Part shown: piece after piece, positions 30,901 to 37,898 of the stretch
How the letters are laid out: the number at the start of each line of letters is the position of its first letter
How positions within the stretch are numbered: the first letter of the stretch is position 1
DNA from: Novosphingobium sp.
GTDB taxonomy: Bacteria > Pseudomonadota > Alphaproteobacteria > Sphingomonadales > Sphingomonadaceae
DNA: 64,000 nucleotides
Reading direction: 5' to 3'
Assembly (NCBI GenBank): GCA_024236175.1
Contig: JACKKY010000001.1
Span: 930,001 to 994,000 of the forward strand
Program-made: the position numbers and the translations under genes
The notes under the pieces: model-generated
What the model saw: only the letters and a program-made list of their open reading frames with translations
Database searches by the model: none
Told to the model about the DNA's origin: nothing

Positions 30901-31368
30901 GCCGACCGTCTGGTTCACCGCCTGGTTGATCTCCACCAGAAAATCGATGGTGCGGCCTTCGTGCGCCTGGAACCGCTCGTAGAGTGCCTCGAACAGTTGC
31001 CCCTGCGGTTCGATCTCGAAATAGGCGGCAAGATCCAGCGCCAGCGCCTCGTCATAGACGAACGGATATTCCTCGGCGTATTCCTCGACAAAGAAGTCGA
31101 ACGGATTGATCATCGCCAGTTCGGCGAGCAGGTCGACCTCAATGGCAAAATGGTCGATCGGCTCGGGAAAGACGATCCGCGCCTGCCAGTTGCCATGCGG
31201 ATCCTGCTGCCAGTTGAGGAAATGCTCAGGCGGGCTGATCTTCAGCGAATAGTTGGGCACCGCCGTCCGGCTGTGCGGCGCAGGGCGCAAGCGGATCACC
31301 TGCGGTCCGAGCGAAACCGGCTTGTTGTAGCTGTACCGCGTGAGGTGGTGGAGTGCCGCCTTGATCAT
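27946..31368 (-). CDS. transglutaminase family protein with DUF2126 C-terminal region
   Basis: 1140-aa protein. Residues about 1-260 are a transglutaminase-like domain: Cys179 (GTGSCRDSAW), His228 (CDLHAWAEV), Asp244 (GLDATWG). The rest is DUF2126, beginning around ITIGGEPTFI-type sequence MTIGGEPTFIADGDFEAPEWN and including IGTGGGNHIVLGG and GNTHRTEICIDKLFSP. DUF2126 is related to glutamate-cysteine ligase/glutamine synthetase-type amidoligases. A Gln/Glu-rich linker near residue 440 is coded by a hexamer repeat. I start at ATG 31368 (MIKAALHHLTRYSYNKPV), the family N-terminus. It is first in the operon with the ATP-grasp/alpha-E and transglutaminase genes. Together they look like a peptide-building and peptide-cutting system of unknown product. 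Confidence 0.9.
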   Translation of the reverse strand: MIKAALHHLTRYSYNKPVSLGPQVIRLRPAPHSRTAVPNYSLKISPPEHFLNWQQDPHGNWQARIVFPEPIDHFAIEVDLLAELAMINPFDFFVEEYAEEYPFVYDEALALDLAAYFEIEPQGQLFEALYERFQAHEGRTIDFLVEINQAVNQTVGYVIRMEPGVQSPEETLQVGTGSCRDSAWLLVQLMRRLGFAARFVSGYSIQLTPDVVAVDGPAGVAEDVCDLHAWAEVYVPGAGWIGLDATWGLFAGEGHIPLCATPHYRSAAPIEGVVMEPVHSDFQFAMDVSRIAEAVRITRPFTESRWQALLELGDKVDADLEAGDVRMTIGGEPTFIADGDFEAPEWNGEAVGPTKAVYADRLIRMLREKFAPGSLLHHGQGKWYPGESLPRWGYSLYWRKDGVPVWRDTSLIAGEKPATEEEKPEAQEQEQEQEPKVDAATAERFLSDTASSLGLENEFIQPVFEDAVEWIVKEAELPANTSPTDPELEDPEARARFRRTFQRGLTKPVGYVLPVQRWNAAPAGKGRWKSEKWQVRRGALYAVPGDSALGYRLPLGSLPYVPPSDYPYIHPRDTAEPREPLADFRAQAVERGHEVRDAQASRDEERQQPSIAVAAPSVAAQDRVEQRIIEGAVRTAISVEPRGDYLSVFIPPVETLEDYLELIAAVEAVAEESGTPVRIEGYPPPPDPRLMVLKVTPDPGVIEVNIQPAGSWRESVEITETLYDCARECGLTADKFMVDGRSIGTGGGNHIVLGGPSLLDSPFIRRPDLLKSFVIYWQRHPSLSYLFSGLFIGPTSQAPRIDEARHDSIYELEVALSQVPPPGEEQPAPWVVDRLFRNLLVDVTGNTHRTEICIDKLFSPDGPTGRLGLVEFRGFEMPPEAKMSLAQQLVLRALTAWFWKQPLDGPLVRWGTALHDRFMLPHFVWADFLDVLNDLRGAGYDFDPVWFEAQRQFRFPVHGTVEGGGVSLEISHALEPWNVLGETGAIGGTVRYVDSSTERLQVRASGLVPGRHVIACNGRRVPLSPTGKQGEAVGGVRYKAWAAANCLHPMMPAHAPLTFDILDSWNGRSLGGCVYHVAHPGGRSYDDVPVNGYEAEARRKARFQDHGHSPGPQAMPPEEPAGEFAMSLDLRRPAGLGPRS
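30066..30095. repeat. GTTCCT hexamer tandem repeat inside the DUF2126 gene
   Basis: Four perfect GTTCCT copies and one variant (GTGCCT) run from 30066 to 30095. On the coding strand they read as alternating Gln and Glu in a linker. Six-base units keep the frame, so copy-number change would only alter linker length. Confidence 0.8.
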
Positions 31369-31482
31369 TCGGCACACTGTGCTCCAACTGATGCTGCGCC
31401 GCAACAAGGATTCTCAGCGGCCATTCCGTATCGGGATCGGCCGGGTGGAGCATGCCGGACCCTCGCGAAAACGCCAAGGTCG

Positions 31483-33057
31483 CTAGTGCATCATTCCCTG
31501 GGTGCGCTCCGGATCGATCGGACGCAGCAGGAGCACCAGGGGAACCGACAGAACCGAAAGCAGCGCAAACATCTGAAAGATATCGCTGAAGGACATGACT
31601 ACCGCCTCAGTCATCACCTGAGCGTCCAGCGCGCGATATGCTGCGTCGATCCCGTCCGTCCCGCTGCCGAGTCCGGCCGCTGATTGTTCGAGCCGACGGG
31701 CCAGCTCCGGATCGTTCGCGCCCAATACGGAGTGGACCCGCCAGTGATGGAATTCGATGCGCCGCTCGAAAAAGCTGGCAAGCGCGGCCAGTCCGATCGA
31801 GGCGCCGAGATTTCGGGCGATGTTGAAAATGCTGGTGGCCTGCCCCGCCTCATCCATCGGGACCGCGGAAATGGCTGCCTGCTGGAGCGGCAACACACTG
31901 AGAGTGACGCCAATGCCCATGATGGTGAGGCCAAGCCAGAATGAATCGGCGACCGATTCTGCAGTCAGATTGCTTGAAAAATACGATCCCAGCGCAACCA
32001 GAAGCATCGCCGCCGCAACGATGACCTGAATCGGCAAGCGGGCGACGAGCAGGGGATACAGCGCAGCCGCGAGGATTCCCACGACACCGGCAATGACGAT
32101 AACCTGCCCGGACTGCAGTGCGTTGTAGCCCGCGATTGCCGCCAGGAACTGCGGCACGGTGAACAAGGTGCCGAACAACAAGGCGCCGCAGACCATCACC
32201 ATCAGCAGGATGGCTGCAAGCGCGCGGTCGCGCAGCAAGGCCAGCTTCAGTATCGGTACCGGCGCCTTCAGCTGGCCGATAGCCACGAGGACGACACCGA
32301 TCACCGTGCCGATGGCCAGCTGCCAGATAAGCGCCGATTCGAACCACTGTTCGCGATGGCCTTCCTCGAGGAGGACGGTGATCGAACCGAAGCTGAGGGC
32401 CATTCCGGCAACGCCGAACCAGTCCGCAGTATTGAGCTCGTCCAGGTTACCCGGCTCGCTCGGCAGGCCCGCCAGGATCAGCAGGGCCAGCCCGGCGCAG
32501 ATCGGCACATTGATGAAGAAGGCATAGTGCCAGCTGTAGTTCTCGGTAATCCAGCCGCCGAGCAGCGGCCCCAGGATCGGGCCGAGCAGGGCAGCCGATG
32601 CAAAGATCGCCATGCCGATCGACTGCTGGCGTGGCGGCAGGCGTTTCGCCATGATGGTCATGCCCGTCGGGATCAGCGTCCCCCCGGCCAGGCCCTGCCC
32701 GATGCGCCCCAGGATCATGGTCGTCAGGTCGCTGGCAAATCCACAGACCACCGAGAATATCGTGAAAATGGTCGCGCCGATCAGCAGCACCCGCCGCAGT
32801 CCGAGCATCCGTTCCAGCCAGGCCGTCAGCGGCATGATGACGATTTCCGCCACCAGATAGCTCGTCCCGACCCAGGTGCCCTCGCTCTGCGTGGCGCCGA
32901 TCTCGCCCTGGATGACCGGCAAGGCCGAATTGACGATCGAGATGTCCAGCAGGGCCATGAACGCGCCAAGCGTCCCGGCGGCGACGGCCAGCCAGGCCGA
33001 GAAGTCAGCCCGTTCGGGTGCGGCGAACTGTACCGGCTCCGCTGCTGTCTCGCTCAC
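31483..33057 (-). CDS. DHA2-family MFS multidrug efflux transporter (EmrB/QacA type)
   Basis: 524-aa inner-membrane proton-driven exporter with about 14 predicted membrane segments. Motif A-like and family-specific stretches are present: FMALLDISIVNSALPVIQGEIG (motif D1), GRIGQGLAGGTLIPTGMTI (motif C region), and GPILGPLLGGWITENYSWHYAFFINVPI. There is no adjacent EmrA-type periplasmic adaptor or outer-membrane channel. It is divergent from the glycosyltransferase gene, so it could export a product or protect against one, but a general drug-efflux role is equally possible. Confidence 0.92.
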   Translation of the reverse strand: MSETAAEPVQFAAPERADFSAWLAVAAGTLGAFMALLDISIVNSALPVIQGEIGATQSEGTWVGTSYLVAEIVIMPLTAWLERMLGLRRVLLIGATIFTIFSVVCGFASDLTTMILGRIGQGLAGGTLIPTGMTIMAKRLPPRQQSIGMAIFASAALLGPILGPLLGGWITENYSWHYAFFINVPICAGLALLILAGLPSEPGNLDELNTADWFGVAGMALSFGSITVLLEEGHREQWFESALIWQLAIGTVIGVVLVAIGQLKAPVPILKLALLRDRALAAILLMVMVCGALLFGTLFTVPQFLAAIAGYNALQSGQVIVIAGVVGILAAALYPLLVARLPIQVIVAAAMLLVALGSYFSSNLTAESVADSFWLGLTIMGIGVTLSVLPLQQAAISAVPMDEAGQATSIFNIARNLGASIGLAALASFFERRIEFHHWRVHSVLGANDPELARRLEQSAAGLGSGTDGIDAAYRALDAQVMTEAVVMSFSDIFQMFALLSVLSVPLVLLLRPIDPERTQGMMH

Positions 33058-33180
33058 TTCAGGAAATGCTCCGCACCGGTTGACGCCTCACCATGCACTG
33101 CGCCAAGCGATGATGCACAGTAGCAATATGCGCTATGAGCGAAAGCTCGCCAGGGCAAGTCGGGTTGGGGCAGGAACCCT

Positions 33181-34206
33181 ATGGAATGCAGCGTCGTCAT
33201 TCGTTCCCTCAACGAAGCGGACCGGCTTCGGCTGACATTGACATCACTTGCGTGCCAGACGCGCGCGCCCGAAGTGGTGGTGGTCGATGACGGATCGAGC
33301 GATCATACCGTGGAAGTCGTCGAATCCTTCAGGGACCGGTTGCGGCTGACCCCGATCCGCCATTCCACGCCGCAGGGGCGAAGCGCGGCGGCGAATGCCG
33401 GGGCGCGCGCGGCATCAGGCGATGTGCTGGTGGTGCTCGATGGCGACACGCTGATGCATCCGCAATGCGTGGAGCGCCATCTCGCCGCACATGAAGCCGA
33501 TCCCTCGCTGCTGGGCCGCGGCGAAACCTGGCACATCCGCTCGACCCGCTTCCTGCTCGACCCGGAAGGCGCCACGCCCCGCGCCGGCGAGGAATCGCGG
33601 CTCGAGGCGATGTCACCGGCCGAGCGCGAGAAGCTCAGGATCACGCGCCGCCAGATCGAGGAGGACTTTGCCGGGATCGAGCGCCGGGCGACGCCGGGCA
33701 TCTACCCCGGCATCGGCCCGCGCGCGCTTTACGAGCTCGAGGTCGACGCGCTGAGAAACCATCCCGAATGCAGCATGCTGTGGGCTGCCGCGTCGGGATC
33801 CAATTTCTCGGTAGCGCGCGATGCCTTTCTCGCATCCGGCGGTTTCGACGGCGAGATCGACATCAACGAACATCGCGAGCTGGCGCTCAGGCTGTGCGAC
33901 GGTGGAGCGCGCATCGGCCTGGTCGAAGGCGCGCGAACCTATCACCTCACCCATCGCAGCGGCTGGCGCGACCCGCTGGCCGAAACCAACTGGGAGACGG
34001 TGTTCTACCGCCGTCATCCCAGCCTGGCGGTCAAGCTGCTTTCCGTCTTCTGGGCAAGCCTGTCGCGAGTGGGCGACATACCTGCCGAAGCGCGGATCAC
34101 GACCTTTCCGGACCTGGAACGCTTCGCGCAGGGAGAATCGGGTATAGATTTCGACGCGGTACGGCGGCGGATTCCCGGGCTGCCGGAACTGGGCGCCGTG
34201 CAGTGA
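33181..34206 (+). CDS. family 2 glycosyltransferase
   Basis: 341-aa GT-A fold inverting glycosyltransferase, probably cytoplasmic. The N-terminus CSVVIRSLNEADRLRLTLTSL is a standard GT2 start, then VVVVDDGSSDHTVEVVE (nucleotide binding), GRSAAANAGARAASGDVLVVLDGDTLMH (the metal-binding D-x-D-like LDGDT) and ASGSNFSVARDAFLASGGFDGEIDINEHRELALRL, where the acceptor-site EDxEL-like motif is NEHREL. No membrane segments. The donor and acceptor are unknown. It is divergent from an MFS gene and followed by a lipoyl-like gene, opposite an operon with an SGNH protein and E1 subunits, so it may glycosylate something those proteins acylate. Confidence 0.9.
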   Translation: MECSVVIRSLNEADRLRLTLTSLACQTRAPEVVVVDDGSSDHTVEVVESFRDRLRLTPIRHSTPQGRSAAANAGARAASGDVLVVLDGDTLMHPQCVERHLAAHEADPSLLGRGETWHIRSTRFLLDPEGATPRAGEESRLEAMSPAEREKLRITRRQIEEDFAGIERRATPGIYPGIGPRALYELEVDALRNHPECSMLWAAASGSNFSVARDAFLASGGFDGEIDINEHRELALRLCDGGARIGLVEGARTYHLTHRSGWRDPLAETNWETVFYRRHPSLAVKLLSVFWASLSRVGDIPAEARITTFPDLERFAQGESGIDFDAVRRRIPGLPELGAVQ

Positions 34207-34308
34207 GCATCGCTCCGGTGCGTTCGCCTCGAGCACCGCCGGCTTGACCGTGCCGTTCCCACCTGTAGGGCGCTCCAACCGGAAACGCCCGGTCAGGGGG
34301 AAGCGTTC

Positions 34309-34659
34309 GTGCTTATCAAGGTGAGTGTGCCAGTCACCAACCAGGCACTGGGTCTGGCCAGGATCGATTCGATCGACGTTGAAGTCGGCCAGCAGCTGCG
34401 CAGCGGTGCGCGGCTGGTCGACTTCACGCTGGGCGCCGACATCGTCCAGACGCATGATTGCCCGCCCGTCACCACCTACCGCGTGACGTCGCGGGAACGG
34501 GGCTGGGTGCGCCGGATTGACGCCGCGCCGGACGACATGGTCGAACAAGGAGCGGCGGTCATGTTGGTAAGTTCCGAGCCCGACGAGCCGCTGGACGGCG
34601 CCGAGAGCAGATCCGCCCGCGTATCGGTCGCGGCGATCCTTGCGCCGCTGGACTGGTGA
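34309..34659 (+). CDS. small lipoyl/biotinyl-fold-like protein without the attachment lysine
   Basis: 116-aa protein of uncertain family. Its pattern resembles a lipoyl/biotinyl barrel: IKVSVPVTNQALGLARIDSIDVEVGQQLRSGARLVDF, then GWVRRIDAAPDDMVEQGAAVMLVSSEPD. Where lipoyl domains carry E-T-D-K-A there is DFTLGADIVQTHDCP with no Lys, so modification is unlikely by the usual route. The GTG start has GGGGGA eight bases upstream. It converges on the free-standing lipoyl-domain gene, stopping six bases before that gene ends. It may be a decoy, scaffold or partner of that domain; this is inference. Confidence 0.55.
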   Translation: MLIKVSVPVTNQALGLARIDSIDVEVGQQLRSGARLVDFTLGADIVQTHDCPPVTTYRVTSRERGWVRRIDAAPDDMVEQGAAVMLVSSEPDEPLDGAESRSARVSVAAILAPLDW

Positions 34660-34665
34660 CCGGGC

Positions 34666-34971
34666 CTAGCTGACCTCGAAGCTGAGCGCCATTTCGGCCA
34701 GCTCGTCCAGGCCATCCGGCAGCTGCTCGTCCGCAGAATCGCTGAGCAACGCCAGCGGGCTGCCGATATCCACCCAGTCGCCTTCCTGGCTGATCACCGA
34801 ACGCAGGATGCCCGCCTGCCCGGCGCGCACTTCGACAAGCGCCTTGTGCGTTTCCAGCTCCACGACGAGTTCGCCTTCGGCAAAGGCCTGCCCTTCCCCG
34901 CCATGCCATTCGAGCACGCGGACCTGTTCGACATCTTCGATGGGGCCGGGGACAAGGAGTTTGTAGATCAT
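34666..34971 (-). CDS. free-standing lipoyl-domain (biotin/lipoyl attachment) protein
   Basis: 101-aa protein that is one lipoyl domain plus a short acidic tail. The attachment hairpin reads ELETHKALVEV with Lys43 in the lipoylation position (consensus E-T-D-K-A), and residues AGILRSVISQEGDWVDIGSPLALL close the barrel. There is no E2 catalytic acyltransferase domain and no E1-binding domain. ATG 34971 overlaps the E1-beta stop as ATGA, so it is made with E1. It would carry the acyl group that E1 makes; which enzyme takes that group off is not evident. Confidence 0.88.
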   Translation of the reverse strand: MIYKLLVPGPIEDVEQVRVLEWHGGEGQAFAEGELVVELETHKALVEVRAGQAGILRSVISQEGDWVDIGSPLALLSDSADEQLPDGLDELAEMALSFEVS

Positions 34972-35978
34972 GCGGTGCCTTTCGGTTTGGCTTGGCTGAG
35001 AATACGCCGGACAGCGTCGACCAGCCTGCCGGCATCGGGCAGGCATTCGGCTTCCAGCACGGGATTGGAGGAAACGGGAGCGGGCAGCGGGCCGACCCGC
35101 ACGGCAGGGACCGGGCCGAGGCGTTCCATCACCCGGAAGGCGACCTCGCTGCCGACCCCGCAGGTGACCTGCCCTTCTTCGAGCGTCGCCAGCACGCCGG
35201 TCTTCCCGACCGACGCCGCGACGGTATCCATGTCGAGCGGCGCGAGCGAACGCAGATCGATAACTTCGGCATCGACGCCCGCCTTCTCCAGCTCGCGCGC
35301 CGCCTCCATCGCGACGTGGACCATGTAGCCATGGGTGACGATAGTCACGTCGCTGCCTTCGCGCAGGAGCTGCGCCTTGCCGATCGGTGCGAAACATTCG
35401 GTCGAGGGCACTTCGCCGGATTTCGGAAACAGACGCTTGTGATCGATGAAAACGACGGGACCATCCTCGCGCAGTGCGGACTTGAGCAGGCCGTAGGCGC
35501 TGGCCGGATCGGACGGTGCGACGACTTTCAGCCCCGGCACGCCCATCAGCCAGGATTCGAGGCATTGCGAATGGGCCACGCCCTGCCCCTTCGCACCAGC
35601 GGTTGTCTTGACGACGAGCGGCACGGTGATCCTTCCGGCGGTCTTGAACCGCGCCTTCGCCGCGTAATTCACCAGCGGATCGAGACCCAGCGTCATGAAA
35701 TCCATGTAGGTGATGCCGACCAGCGTCCGGTGGCCCATGGCGGCCGCGCCCACGCCGAGTCCGACCATCGCCGCTTCGGCTACCGGCGTGTCGCGCATCC
35801 GCTCAGGGCCGAAGCGGTCATGAAGTCCAGCGAATTCCTTGTACGCGCCACCGAACGAACCCACGTCCTGGCCAAGCACCAGCAGCCGCTGGTCGCGTTC
35901 CATCTCCTCTGCAAGGGCTCGCGCGATCGCCTCCCGGAAGAAAAGCCGGACATGGCCTGCGCCGCTTTCAGACGACAT
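34968..35978 (-). CDS. 2-oxoacid dehydrogenase E1 component, beta subunit
   Basis: 336-aa E1-beta subunit of a thiamine-diphosphate dehydrogenase (acetoin, pyruvate or branched-chain oxoacid type). Conserved stretches: LGQDVGSFGGAYKEFAGL (Glu/Asp region around the active site), DTPVAEAAMVGLGVGAAAMGHRTLV, NYAAKARFKTAGRITVPLVVKTTAGAKGQGVAHSQCLESWLMGVPGLKVVAPSDPASAYGLL, and VIDLRSLAPLDMDTVAASV. It starts at ATG 35978, overlapping the E1-alpha stop by 11 bases, and overlaps the lipoyl gene by four. Confidence 0.92.
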   Translation of the reverse strand: MSSESGAGHVRLFFREAIARALAEEMERDQRLLVLGQDVGSFGGAYKEFAGLHDRFGPERMRDTPVAEAAMVGLGVGAAAMGHRTLVGITYMDFMTLGLDPLVNYAAKARFKTAGRITVPLVVKTTAGAKGQGVAHSQCLESWLMGVPGLKVVAPSDPASAYGLLKSALREDGPVVFIDHKRLFPKSGEVPSTECFAPIGKAQLLREGSDVTIVTHGYMVHVAMEAARELEKAGVDAEVIDLRSLAPLDMDTVAASVGKTGVLATLEEGQVTCGVGSEVAFRVMERLGPVPAVRVGPLPAPVSSNPVLEAECLPDAGRLVDAVRRILSQAKPKGTA

Positions 35979-36915
35979 CGTGCAATGCCTCCTCTGCGGG
36001 CGGCATGGGCGAAGCCTCGGCGAAGGCGATCGCCCGGTCGATTTCGGCTTCCGTCTCGGCTTCGAGTGCCGCCAGCGCGGTTTCATCGAGAACCGCGCCG
36101 CGCAGCAACTCGGCCGACAGGTGCGCGATCGGGCAACGCTCCCTGATCGCGGTGACCTGTTCGGCCGGCCTTGTCTCGCGCGTGGAGGAGGAATGGCTGG
36201 TGAAGCGCTCCGCTCGGCATTCCAGCAGCGCCGGCCCCCCGCCGCTGCGGGCATCGGCAGCGAATCCGCTGGCGGCCGCCGCCACGGCCTCCACGTCCAT
36301 TCCGTCGACGGTGGCGTGGGCTATGCCGAAGGGCCCGGCCAGCGAGGACAGCGGATCAGCCGCGACCCCGGAAGACACCGGAGTGGAGATCGACAGGCCA
36401 TTGTTGCTGCAGACCAGGACCAGCGGCAGCTTCCAGAGCGAGGCCACATTGAGCGTCTCGTGCAACGCGCCGGCACCACACGCGCCATCGCCGAAGATGG
36501 CGAACACGACGCCACCCTCGCCCGCTCGCTGGCAAGCCAGGGCCGCTCCGGCGGCGATCGTGAGGTTTCCGGCGACCACCGCATGGGCACCGAAGAAGCC
36601 GCTTTCGGGCTGCGAAAGATGGCCGCGCCCGGCCCTCCCGCGGTTCGGCCCGGCAATCCTGCCCAGCAGCTCGGCCATCACCTGCCCGCTATCGAGCCCG
36701 CAGGCCAGGGCCGCGCCGATGGACCGCCCGCCGCTGAGCAGCCGGTCGCCGGTCCGCATCGCCGAAGCGACGCCGACCGCCACCGCTTCCTCGCCCGAGG
36801 AATAGAGCTGGAAGCCGTGATCGGGACGCGCCATCAGCCGGGTCTCGAAAGCCCGGATCAGCATCATGGACCTGAGGGCGAATACCCTATCCACCCGCGC
36901 CGCCCATTCCGGCAC
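35968..36915 (-). CDS. 2-oxoacid dehydrogenase E1 component, alpha subunit
   Basis: 315-aa E1-alpha subunit. The thiamine-diphosphate motif runs from GDG at residues 142-144 to NN at 171-172: GDGACGAGALHETLNVASLWKLPL then VLVCSNN. Other family parts are LYSSGEEAVAVGVASAM and GFFGAHAVVAGNLTIAAGAALA. The E1 pair decarboxylates a 2-oxoacid (or cleaves acetoin) and passes the acyl to lipoamide; the substrate is open. The GTG start at 36915 lies 28 bases inside the SGNH gene end. A later ATG pair (MMLIRAFE) is a possible shorter start. Confidence 0.92.
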   Translation of the reverse strand: MPEWAARVDRVFALRSMMLIRAFETRLMARPDHGFQLYSSGEEAVAVGVASAMRTGDRLLSGGRSIGAALACGLDSGQVMAELLGRIAGPNRGRAGRGHLSQPESGFFGAHAVVAGNLTIAAGAALACQRAGEGGVVFAIFGDGACGAGALHETLNVASLWKLPLVLVCSNNGLSISTPVSSGVAADPLSSLAGPFGIAHATVDGMDVEAVAAAASGFAADARSGGGPALLECRAERFTSHSSSTRETRPAEQVTAIRERCPIAHLSAELLRGAVLDETALAALEAETEAEIDRAIAFAEASPMPPAEEALHDVV

Positions 36916-37771
36916 CGAACTGGTCCGGCTCTTCGATCAGGCCGTAGTCGCGCAGGATGCGCAGTACCTCACCGGCAACGGCGCGGCAGCCGGCCGGGGT
37001 GAGATGCGTCGCATCGACAGCGAGCGACTGCGCGCCGGCTTCCGCGACGATCCGGTCGACATCGACGATCGACACGCCGGTCTCACGCGAGAGTTCGACA
37101 AGCGCGAGATTGAAGCGGCGGATACGCGTCGAGAGGGTCTCATCCATGCCCTCGTGGCAATGCACCGTTTCGCCGGGCACAACGCTCGAGACATTGTAGA
37201 AGAGGATCGGCGCGTCGCTGCCTGCGCGGATCCGGCCGATGATCGTTGAGAAATTCGCCATCGATGCATCGACATCGAGATAGTCGTCCTGGGCGAATTC
37301 GGACCTCAGCCAGTCGCGCTGACCGGGAGCCCATTCGCGCAGATGGTCGGGGTAGAAGCTGAAGGCGCCGGACCGGTGCACCGCCAGCCGGATCTGGAGA
37401 TCGGGCTGGACGGACAACACATAGGCATCGGCGTTGGCCGCAAACAGCTTGTCGCTGAACTGGGTCGCGAGTGTGTGGGCGCCCAGTTGCAGGTCCCGCT
37501 CTTCCAGCTGCGCCGGTATCGCTCCGTCGGCGGCAAGCAGGGCGTCGGACCGCGAGAAGGTCTCGTGCCGGATGCGGACGGAAAGTTCGCCGCCCTGTTC
37601 CCGCAGCAGCTCGTTGATCCCGTTCCACCGCAGTTCCCCGCCGATCCACAGCGAATGCAGGGAGTCGCGAATGTCGAGATTGCCCTTGGCGAATATCGTC
37701 AGCCGCTTCACCTTGCCCACCTGAACCTGCTGCCACCAACGCGCCCCGCCCCCTACAGGCGCGCCGGCCAT
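36887..37771 (-). CDS. SGNH/GDSL hydrolase-like protein
   Basis: 294-aa protein with SGNH-type blocks. Block I is FAKGNLDIRDSLHSLW, where DSL supplies the likely Ser nucleophile; an Asn/Gly block may be GGELRWNGINELL. The C-terminal VDATHLTPAGCRAVAGE has the D-x-x-H catalytic pair. Such proteins are esterases or O-acyl transferases for carbohydrates or lipids. No signal peptide or membrane segment is clear at the chosen ATG 37771, and GTG starts further in are possible. It heads the SGNH-E1-alpha-E1-beta-lipoyl operon. If it removes or adds acyl groups from the lipoyl carrier this would be a new use of the fold. Confidence 0.7.
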   Translation of the reverse strand: MAGAPVGGGARWWQQVQVGKVKRLTIFAKGNLDIRDSLHSLWIGGELRWNGINELLREQGGELSVRIRHETFSRSDALLAADGAIPAQLEERDLQLGAHTLATQFSDKLFAANADAYVLSVQPDLQIRLAVHRSGAFSFYPDHLREWAPGQRDWLRSEFAQDDYLDVDASMANFSTIIGRIRAGSDAPILFYNVSSVVPGETVHCHEGMDETLSTRIRRFNLALVELSRETGVSIVDVDRIVAEAGAQSLAVDATHLTPAGCRAVAGEVLRILRDYGLIEEPDQFGAGMGGAGG

Positions 37772-37898
37772 GCCATGTCAAGCCCACCCGAGCCGGCGCA
37801 TGCTCCGACTTTGCCGGCAGAGGGGCTGATCCGGCCGATGTTCAAATTTTCCCGCAACCGGCATACAGTGGAAAGAAAACGGAAGAGGATGCGACGAT

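Noticed and set aside
27931..31683. A 1250-codon open frame on the + strand across the DUF2126 gene
   Set aside because: It mirrors the real gene on the other strand; its protein is Arg/Ala/Gly/His-rich with no family motif, as expected from G+C-rich antisense frames.
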